Assembly (NCBI RefSeq): GCF_002797975.1
Contig: NZ_PGET01000001.1
Coordinates: 3,286,001 to 3,350,000, forward strand
Reading direction: 5' to 3'
Source of the DNA: [Clostridium] celerecrescens 18A
Lineage (GTDB): Bacteria; Bacillota; Clostridia; Lachnospirales; Lachnospiraceae
DNA length: 64,000 bases
In this document: positions 18,737-25,346 of the stretch, in pieces
Layout of the letters: the number at the start of each line of letters is the position of its first letter
Position numbering within the stretch: the first letter of the stretch is position 1
Position numbers and translations under genes: made by a program
Notes under the pieces: generated by a model
Seen by the model: the letters and a program-made list of their open reading frames with translations, nothing else
The model's database searches: none
What the model was told of the DNA's origin: nothing

Positions 18737-20149
18737 TTAATTACCTTGCAACACCATATCCAAAATTTCAGACAGAGGTTCCATGGCATTTAACGCTTCC
18801 TGGTATGTATTGGTCTGGGCCCCTACTTCAATCAGGGCCGACCTGGCTCGCAAGTGCTGGTTATACCGTAGTCCTTTTATGTATATTTTCCGCGTCAGAT
18901 TTGGAAAATAGGCTGCAGCATCAAGCTGCATCTGTAAGCTGAAAGCGAGATTCTGCGTTCGATAAGGATTGGGTAGATACTCAATAGGCCCTTTTGGTGT
19001 TTGGCTGACCCCATTAAAAAACATAATGGGAGCAGTGGGTTTCCCGTTGACCTGGTTTACCATATGCAGATTTTCATTTACCCCATCCCGGTGAACATCC
19101 AGTATCACCTCGATCGAGGGGTTTTTCTGGAGGATCTCTGTAATGCCATCCAGGGCATACGTATATGCTTTGTTTCTATCCAGCTTCCCGTTTTGCAAAT
19201 CATAAACCGAGGTATCATGTATCACATGATAACCTTTTTTGGTCAAAAGCTCTGTAAGATAGTTTCCAATTCCCACCACGGTCGCATTGGGATTATTCGG
19301 CCCGTGGTCCGAAAATTCCTCCTGGGAATGGGTATGGTAAATGAGGATCTGTGGTTTATCGTTTCCGCCCTCCAGGGTAAAATCTTTTGAAAGGAACTCA
19401 TCCGCCTTCATTAAATCCCTGCCTGCCGTTGTGGAGGTATGGATACTGTAAAAATGCTGGATGAGGAAGTCATAGTCAGCCAGCTGTTCCCTGCGGTATA
19501 CGGCCCCTGCTATCGGCCATAAAGTGCTGGACGCACAGGTCATGGCAGGGTCCTTATCCGCAGTCAGCGTATTTCCTTTATCAGCTTTTGCCGCCTGGTC
19601 AGCCTCTGCTGTCTGATTTTGTTCCGGTATCTGATTGGCTGCCGTGTCCCCTCCTGCCGGCAGCTGCTCTGCCGGCTGTGCCTTATGGGTTCCGGCATTG
19701 ATGCTTCCGTCTTCTCCACTTTCTTCTCCACCGTCATATAAAAGGAAACTATGTTCCTCATAAAATCTTCCGCTTTCTAAATATCCTTCATAGGCCGGGT
19801 CTGCTTCTCCATGGTTCGTTTCCGTTTTGCCGCTGCCGCCGAACCGGTAAAGCGGTGACTGACTGAAAAGGATATCACAAAGAACGTTTATCATGGATTT
19901 TTCATGGGTTCCGGACAGAATGCTGCTCTGATCACTCTCATCCCATGTTGCGGCCGGATACTGGAGCCTCCAGATATAGGAAATCCCAAAGCCGGCCCCT
20001 TCTTTCGCCCAATTTTCCACTTTATGCGGATCTGCCTTTTTTCTCACTTCTGAAACTTCTTTAATGCTGAGAAGAACGGCCAGAGCCAGGCTTATGATGA
20101 TCATCATTTTTTTTATATACCAGTTAATATCCTTGTTTCTTCGCCTCAT
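18737..20149 (-). CDS. spoIIP: SpoIIP, stage II sporulation amidase/endopeptidase
   Basis: 470 aa from MRRRNKDINWY, chosen because AGGAAGG lies just upstream; an in-frame ATG at 20176 would add nine residues. One N-terminal transmembrane helix (MMIIISLALAVLLSI) is followed by a variable, low-complexity region rich in A/E/Q (about residues 120-210). The catalytic domain carries the family motifs IYHTHSQEEF, DVHRDG and EVGAQTNTYQEA, which supply zinc ligands and the catalytic glutamate. SpoIIP cleaves peptidoglycan with SpoIID and SpoIIM during engulfment. It sits directly after gpr, the conserved clostridial order, and is probably expressed late or in the mother cell. Confidence 0.94.
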   Translation of the reverse strand: MRRRNKDINWYIKKMMIIISLALAVLLSIKEVSEVRKKADPHKVENWAKEGAGFGISYIWRLQYPAATWDESDQSSILSGTHEKSMINVLCDILFSQSPLYRFGGSGKTETNHGEADPAYEGYLESGRFYEEHSFLLYDGGEESGEDGSINAGTHKAQPAEQLPAGGDTAANQIPEQNQTAEADQAAKADKGNTLTADKDPAMTCASSTLWPIAGAVYRREQLADYDFLIQHFYSIHTSTTAGRDLMKADEFLSKDFTLEGGNDKPQILIYHTHSQEEFSDHGPNNPNATVVGIGNYLTELLTKKGYHVIHDTSVYDLQNGKLDRNKAYTYALDGITEILQKNPSIEVILDVHRDGVNENLHMVNQVNGKPTAPIMFFNGVSQTPKGPIEYLPNPYRTQNLAFSLQMQLDAAAYFPNLTRKIYIKGLRYNQHLRARSALIEVGAQTNTYQEALNAMEPLSEILDMVLQGN

Positions 20150-20205
20150 AACCGCCTTCCTGCATAGATTATTCATAATATCCTATGCGGAATGCCTGCC
20201 ATTTA

Positions 20206-21183
20206 CTACGAATCTTCCTGTCCCAAAAATGCCAGGTGGATTCCTTCCGAGATGGTAAAGCTAAGTTCCTTTACCGTTTCATCAATATCCGGGGGTGTCA
20301 CATACATTGGTCCGAATTCCGGTTCCAGCAATTCACGGATAAGATCATACTGCTCATCCGAGTTCAGTTTGCCGATGAAATCTCCCATTCCTTTTGTTTC
20401 CATGCTTTTTGAAAGAGCTCCGATCATGGCGGAAACCGTATCATGGACAATGGCTGCCGCCCCTACAACGGTAGGCACTCCGATGGCCATGACCGGTACG
20501 CCAAGGCTTTCCAAAGTAAGGCTGTGTCTGTGATTGCCCACTCCAGAACCTGGGTGGATTCCTGTATTCGTAAGCTGAATGGTAGTCCCAAGCCGCTTTA
20601 CGCTTCTGGCTGCCAGCGCATCAATGGCAATGATGAGATCCGGCTCAGTTTCTTTAATAATTCCTTTTAAAATTTCGGCACTTTCCATTCCTGTCTGAGC
20701 CATGACTCCCGGAACGATACCGCTGATAATTGGCATGGTTCTTCCCTTCCAGAAATCATCTCCGTACTGGATTTTCAGATGCCTAGTTACCTGGAGATTT
20801 TTTAAAACTCTGGGGCCAAGGGAGTCCGGTGTTACGGATGAATTGCCAAGCCCTACCACCAAAACATGAAAATTCGGTTTCCGGTAATCTTTTCCTGAAA
20901 GGAGGCGTTCGATCTGGTTTGCCAGCTCCTCCGATACTTCTCTGTGATAATCTTCGTCTTTCATGGAAAGCTCGTCGGCTTCCAGGGTAATATAGGTCCC
21001 AATAGGTTTTCCCATGGCCTTTGAGCCTTTTTCATCAAGGATTTTTACCTCAGTCATTTTTATGTGGCTGTCTGATCGATGCCACTCACGCAGAGACACA
21101 CCTGATATCTCACCGCCATCACCCGGGAAACTCTCTCTCTCTTCTACTGCAAGGTCTGTACGCACTGTAAATGTGTTTTCCAT
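20206..21183 (-). CDS. gpr: GPR spore germination protease
   Basis: 325 aa from MENTFTVRTDLAVE; AGGTGG precedes this ATG, and a GTG three codons upstream is an alternative. The RTDLAVE motif near the N-terminus marks the usual propeptide region. The aspartic-type active-site segments TPDSLGPRV and IAIDALAARSVKRLG are intact, as is the GIHPGSGVGNHR block. GPR degrades small acid-soluble proteins at germination. Followed by spoIIP. Its ribosome-binding region abuts a tandem 50-bp palindromic repeat. Confidence 0.95.
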   Translation of the reverse strand: MENTFTVRTDLAVEERESFPGDGGEISGVSLREWHRSDSHIKMTEVKILDEKGSKAMGKPIGTYITLEADELSMKDEDYHREVSEELANQIERLLSGKDYRKPNFHVLVVGLGNSSVTPDSLGPRVLKNLQVTRHLKIQYGDDFWKGRTMPIISGIVPGVMAQTGMESAEILKGIIKETEPDLIIAIDALAARSVKRLGTTIQLTNTGIHPGSGVGNHRHSLTLESLGVPVMAIGVPTVVGAAAIVHDTVSAMIGALSKSMETKGMGDFIGKLNSDEQYDLIRELLEPEFGPMYVTPPDIDETVKELSFTISEGIHLAFLGQEDS

Positions 21184-21192
21184 TTTTTCCAC

Positions 21193-21343
21193 CTTTCCTA
21201 TTTACTGCCCATGCTTTTTGGGCATAAAGGTATTCCTTAAGGCTTTCCTCTTTATTGCCAATGTTTTTTGACATAAAGGTTTGCCTGTATGGCTTTCCTC
21301 TTTATTACTCATGCTTTTTGGGCATAAAGGCATGCCTGTATGG
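21193..21343 (-). repeat. Three tandem 50-bp palindrome-containing units upstream of gpr
   Basis: Units at 21193-21242, 21243-21292 and 21293-21343, each running ctttcct..., a hairpin core such as TGCCCATGCTTTTTGGGCA, then aaagg and a block ending cctgtatgg. A fourth copy lies at 50887-50938 just upstream of pgk. In both places the end of the unit supplies the GGAAAG part of the downstream ribosome-binding site. Confidence 0.75.
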
Positions 21344-21392
21344 CTTTCCAGCATTTCTTAGGTATTTTCTGCAAAAATACGGGAATTATGTA

Positions 21393-21421
21393 TTGACATC
21401 TGCTTCGAAATTCGTTAGAAT
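21393..21421 (+). promoter_or_regulatory. Strong sigma-A promoter of rpsT
   Basis: TTGACA, exactly 17 bases, TAGAAT, about 90 bases before the rpsT start codon. Confidence 0.85.
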
Positions 21422-21511
21422 ACAAAGGTATGTTTACATTGAACTGTCCGTGTCCAGGCTTTGATGCAAAACAAAGAATAATCATATATCATATTATTGG
21501 AGGTGTACCGA

Positions 21512-21775
21512 TTGGCTAACATTAAATCTGCAAAAAAGAGAATTTTAGTAAACGAAACAAAGGCTGCAAGAAATAAAGCGATCAGATCCAAAGTGAAAAC
21601 ATCTATCAAGAAGGTAGAGGCTGCTATCGTTGCCGGTGACAAGGCTGCTGCACAGGCAATTTTAGTAAACGCTATCTCAGAGATCGATAAGGCTACTACT
21701 AAGGGCGTATATCATAAGAATACCGCTTCCAGAAAAGTATCCAGAATCTCAAAAGCTGTAAACACAATGGCTTAA
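21512..21775 (+). CDS. rpsT: Ribosomal protein bS20
   Basis: 87 aa, normal bS20 size. The sequence (M)ANIKSAKKRILVNETKAARNK is typical of the family, as is the conserved middle IRSKVKTSIKKVEAA. The start is a TTG at 21512, eight bases after GGAGG; the frame is open to a TTG at 21497, but that one sits inside the ribosome-binding site. A TTG/UUG start is also known for E. coli rpsT, where it takes part in autoregulation. It binds 16S rRNA in the 30S body. Monocistronic, with its own promoter and terminator, divergent from gpr. Confidence 0.95.
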   Translation: MANIKSAKKRILVNETKAARNKAIRSKVKTSIKKVEAAIVAGDKAAAQAILVNAISEIDKATTKGVYHKNTASRKVSRISKAVNTMA

Positions 21776-21793
21776 TTCATAGAACAGACTTTT

Positions 21794-21829
21794 ATCCCAT
21801 TCGGAATAACCCACTGAATGGGATTTTTT
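21794..21829 (+). terminator. rpsT terminator
   Basis: ATCCCATTC / GAATGGGAT stem of 9 bp, 13-base loop, then six T. Confidence 0.9.
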
Positions 21830-21839
21830 GTGCAGTTTT

Positions 21840-21890
21840 AAGGCTTTTGCAAAATAGTCTCATGCAGAACTATTTTGCAAAAGCCTTTTT
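21840..21890. terminator. Perfect 19-bp hairpin, terminator at the end of the alpha-glucoside operon
   Basis: AAGGCTTTTGCAAAATAGT and its exact complement are separated by 10 bases. T5 follows on the plus strand. On the minus strand the T-rich stem ends 54 bases after the stop of the GH13 gene, so it probably terminates the operon and insulates it from rpsT. Confidence 0.75.
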
Positions 21891-21943
21891 ATTTATAGTC
21901 AATGGGATATTCACGATCTGCCCACTCACTTAATGAGGTTAAA

Positions 21944-23602
21944 CTATTGATAAATCACAAACGCTTCATAAGGTTTCAGTTCTCCGCTTATTCTCTCCTT
22001 TGTATCATAATTGCTGATCAAAACGTTTCCTGATTCAAATTCCTCTGGTACGCTGTAATTTAATGTCCGTCCGCAGAAGCTGCATACGACCAGTAGCTTC
22101 CTGTCTCCCAAGGTCCTCACGTAGGCATAAATATCCGGATCATCGGGAAGCAGCAGCTCGTAACTGCCATAAACGATGATCTCATATTCATGGCGCAGAG
22201 CAATCAATTGTTTATAATAATGGAATACAGATGTCTTTCGTTCCACCTGTTCTTTGGCATTGATGCTTTCATAATTGGGATTTACCATGATCCACGGGCT
22301 GGCTTCTGAAAATCCGGCATTTACGCTTGTATCCCACTGCATGGGGGTCCTCGCATTGTCCCGGCTCTTATACCTTAAATACTTCATCATTTCCTCTTGG
22401 GTGAAAATTCCTTTTTCTGTCAGCTCATAGTAGGCATTTATGCTGTCCAGATCCCGAAAATCCTGGATGGATTCAAAGGGGACATTGGTCATTCCCAGTT
22501 CCTCTCCCTGATACACATAAGGAGTTCCCTGCATCATATGGAGGCAGGTGGCAAGCATCTTGGCTGAACGTTCCCGGTATTCCTCACTGTCGCTTCCAAA
22601 TCGGGAAACAACTCTGGGCTGGTCATGATTATCCCAGAACAGGCTGTTCCATGCAACTCCCTCAAGCCCCTTCTGCCATTTTGTCATGATGGCTTTAAGA
22701 TCCGGAAGATGCAGCTTCTTATCCGTCCATTTGTTGTCAGTATCCCCATCCACATCCATATGCTCAAACTGGAATACCATGTTAAGTTCACTTCCATCAG
22801 AGGATGCGTATCTGGCCGCTTCCTCAAGAGTCACACCGGAGCACTCTCCTACTGTCATGATATCGTAGCCGGATAAAACCTCCCGGTTCATTTCCTTTAA
22901 ATATTCGTGAACTTTTGGTCCATTAGCGGAAACATTAAAGCTGGCATACCCATTGATCATGGCCGGACCGTTGGGAAGTCCTTCCCGCTTGGAAATCAGG
23001 CTGATCACATCCATGCGGAATCCGTCGATGCCCTTATCCAGCCACCATTTCATCATATCGTATACTTCTGTCCGGACTTTCCCGTTATCCCAGTTTAAGT
23101 CAGGCTGTTTTTCGGAAAAAAGATGAAGAAAATACTGGTCAGTTTCCTTATCATATTTCCATGCAGGTCCGGAAAAGCAGGATCCCCAGTTATTAGGTTC
23201 TTTTCCGTCTTTTCCATCTCTCCATATGTAATAATCCCGGTAAGGATTATTCTTTGATTTTCTGCTTTCTAAAAACCATGAATGCTCATCTGAGGTGTGG
23301 TTTACCACAAGGTCCATAACCAGTTTGATTCCCCGTTTATGTAGCTCATCCAAAAGTCTGTCAAAGTCCTCCATGGTTCCAAATTCCTTCATGATGTCAC
23401 GGTAATTACGGATATCGTAGCCATTGTCATCATTTGGAGAATCGTATACGGGAGACAACCAGACCACATCAATCCCCAGTTCCTTTAAATAGTCCAGCTT
23501 GCTTATGATCCCCCCTATATCACCGATCCCATCCCCATTGCTGTCACAGAAGCTTCTGGGGTAGATTTGATATACTACAGATTCTTTCCACCAAATTTTC
23601 AT
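21944..23602 (-). CDS. malL: GH13 alpha-glucosidase, oligo-1,6-glucosidase-like
   Basis: 552 aa from MKIWWKESVVYQIYPRSF, with AAGGAG upstream; a longer frame to 23677 would overlap the preceding gene. GH13 regions are all present: DLVVNHTSDEHSWF (residues 97-110), nucleophile D198 in GFRMDVIS, acid/base E253 in TVGECSG, and D327 in FWDNHDQPR. Val199 directly after the nucleophile is the residue linked to alpha-1,6 specificity in isomaltases (Ala/Thr in maltases), so isomaltose or isomalto-oligosaccharides are the likely substrates; trehalose-6-phosphate hydrolase is an alternative in the same subfamily. No signal peptide, so cytoplasmic. Last gene of the LacI operon, 13 bases after the GH63-like gene. 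Confidence 0.88.
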   Translation of the reverse strand: MKIWWKESVVYQIYPRSFCDSNGDGIGDIGGIISKLDYLKELGIDVVWLSPVYDSPNDDNGYDIRNYRDIMKEFGTMEDFDRLLDELHKRGIKLVMDLVVNHTSDEHSWFLESRKSKNNPYRDYYIWRDGKDGKEPNNWGSCFSGPAWKYDKETDQYFLHLFSEKQPDLNWDNGKVRTEVYDMMKWWLDKGIDGFRMDVISLISKREGLPNGPAMINGYASFNVSANGPKVHEYLKEMNREVLSGYDIMTVGECSGVTLEEAARYASSDGSELNMVFQFEHMDVDGDTDNKWTDKKLHLPDLKAIMTKWQKGLEGVAWNSLFWDNHDQPRVVSRFGSDSEEYRERSAKMLATCLHMMQGTPYVYQGEELGMTNVPFESIQDFRDLDSINAYYELTEKGIFTQEEMMKYLRYKSRDNARTPMQWDTSVNAGFSEASPWIMVNPNYESINAKEQVERKTSVFHYYKQLIALRHEYEIIVYGSYELLLPDDPDIYAYVRTLGDRKLLVVCSFCGRTLNYSVPEEFESGNVLISNYDTKERISGELKPYEAFVIYQ

Positions 23603-23615
23603 AGTCTTCTCCTTT

Positions 23616-25334
23616 TTAATCCAATACATAATCACGCAGCAAAATAAGAAACACACTGGCAGTCCAGGTAAAACCATGATCCCTCAGGCCCCGCCCGTCC
23701 AGTGCACTGTAATTTTCATAAAATCCTTTTTCAGCACAAAGTCTACAGAAACGTTCCGCATAAAAGCGTGCCTCTTTCTGTCTGCCGCACTGTCTTAAAG
23801 CATCTACCAGAATCATGGTAGCGGCAGGCCATACCGCTCCCCGCCAGTATCCGTCTTCTTCAAACAGCTTGCTGTCCAAAGGCTCTGATGCAAACCCCCA
23901 GGAACCGGCCAGATGGCCTCTCTCTAAAAGCCCTGAAATCAGATTTTCCCGAAGTTTCTCTGGAAGACGTTCCCCAAGAATCAGGGGAAGATATAAAATA
24001 AGGGAATCAGAAGTGACCACTTCCATCTCAGGGATCTTCACCGCTTCAAACCGGCCATCTCTCACAAAATAGGCCAGCAGCTTAGTGAACAGATTTTCCC
24101 CCTTTTCCTTCCACGCTTCAGCCTCTGACAGCCAACCAAGCTGCCTTGCCGTATGCTCCAGAAACTCCATCTGCAACACAAGCCATGCCGATAAATCCGG
24201 CGACTGGACCGGTAAGCCCAGACGGAAAACAGTGGCATTGTCCCAGCCGGAATCATTGCCATGCTGATAGGTTGGGATGCCGTTTTCCTCCACCCTGTAA
24301 GTCAGCCACCAATCGGTAAAGGAGGCAGCAGAACGGTACAGCCTCTCCTTTACTTCCCTGCCCGGATCATGGATCTGAAACATTTTCTTTAGAATAAATC
24401 CCTGAACCGGAGGCTTTACAAAGGAACGGATGATCGTCCTCGCCTGATATGCATCGGGGTATGCGCCATACTCATCCTGTTGATCCGCCATGGCTAAAAA
24501 CTGTCCGTATGCCAGCTCCGGACGGGACGAGACCAGGGCAAGGCCGTTAAAAGCATAATCCCAGCTCCATACAAGATTCATCCAATTTTTTGTCATGACC
24601 ATTACCGGTCTTTTGATATAACCGGAAGGCTGGAGCACGGAATGCCACAAAACATAAGCTGCTTCCCTTCCGGCTTTTTTAAAAGCAGGATCTTTCCCCT
24701 TTAAATCTTTCATGATCCCTTTCTCAAACTCCAGATATTCCTCTTTTACCGCCTGACGGCACAAGGCATAGCTCCCGTACTCTTTTTTCTGGGGGCTTAA
24801 ACCGGTAAGGGTGATCACAGCCAACAGCTCTCCCTTCTCCGGGCTTAGAAGAAGCTCCGTCCTGCTGCTTCCAAAGCCATTGTCCGGATATGCCGATTGA
24901 TCCTTTGCCTTTCCTTTTCGCAGGGTCACATGGAGGGCCATATCATCTCCCGCTATTTCAAAGCTTCCATCCATGTGTCCCATCACTCTGTCATAGGTAC
25001 CCGCTTTTGTCTTTGTGATAAGAACAGGGCTGTTTGATTTCAGGAGAAACCCTTCCTCATCCCCAAAGCATATGGAGTATTCTCCTGTTTCAGAAGTCAC
25101 ATTCAGTTCCCAGGGCGACATGGAAACTGAAATCGTCACTTCCGGTTTCCCATCATCCTTTACCGGTATGATGGGATAAGTCTCCTGTTGGGAAAACGCA
25201 CCGTAGAGTACCCGTACCGCAATGTGGCCGTCAAATTCCTTCGCTCCATCCTGAGGATAGGAAAATGCCAAATAAGAGCCGTATCGGCTAAAAGGCACGG
25301 AATGGATATCCAGTAGCCTCCTGTGCTCCTCCAT
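23616..25334 (-). CDS. GH63-like (alpha/alpha)6-barrel glucosidase
   Basis: 572 aa, start supported by AAGGAGG. The N-terminal 200 residues are beta-rich. The C-terminal (alpha/alpha)6 barrel carries the GH63 hallmark HGNDSGWDN (about residue 350), plus DGYWRGAVWPAATMILVDAL and GRGLRDHGFTWTASVFL near the end, as in E. coli YgjK and mannosylglycerate hydrolase relatives. The Asp of SGWDN and a Glu in the C-terminal part are the usual catalytic pair. No signal peptide, so cytoplasmic. The substrate is probably an alpha-glucoside or a glycosyl-glycerate-type compound imported by the operon's transporter. The family call is firm; the substrate is not. Lies between the GH65 fusion gene and the GH13 gene. 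Confidence 0.75.
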   Translation of the reverse strand: MEEHRRLLDIHSVPFSRYGSYLAFSYPQDGAKEFDGHIAVRVLYGAFSQQETYPIIPVKDDGKPEVTISVSMSPWELNVTSETGEYSICFGDEEGFLLKSNSPVLITKTKAGTYDRVMGHMDGSFEIAGDDMALHVTLRKGKAKDQSAYPDNGFGSSRTELLLSPEKGELLAVITLTGLSPQKKEYGSYALCRQAVKEEYLEFEKGIMKDLKGKDPAFKKAGREAAYVLWHSVLQPSGYIKRPVMVMTKNWMNLVWSWDYAFNGLALVSSRPELAYGQFLAMADQQDEYGAYPDAYQARTIIRSFVKPPVQGFILKKMFQIHDPGREVKERLYRSAASFTDWWLTYRVEENGIPTYQHGNDSGWDNATVFRLGLPVQSPDLSAWLVLQMEFLEHTARQLGWLSEAEAWKEKGENLFTKLLAYFVRDGRFEAVKIPEMEVVTSDSLILYLPLILGERLPEKLRENLISGLLERGHLAGSWGFASEPLDSKLFEEDGYWRGAVWPAATMILVDALRQCGRQKEARFYAERFCRLCAEKGFYENYSALDGRGLRDHGFTWTASVFLILLRDYVLD

Positions 25335-25346
25335 CTGTATCCCTCC

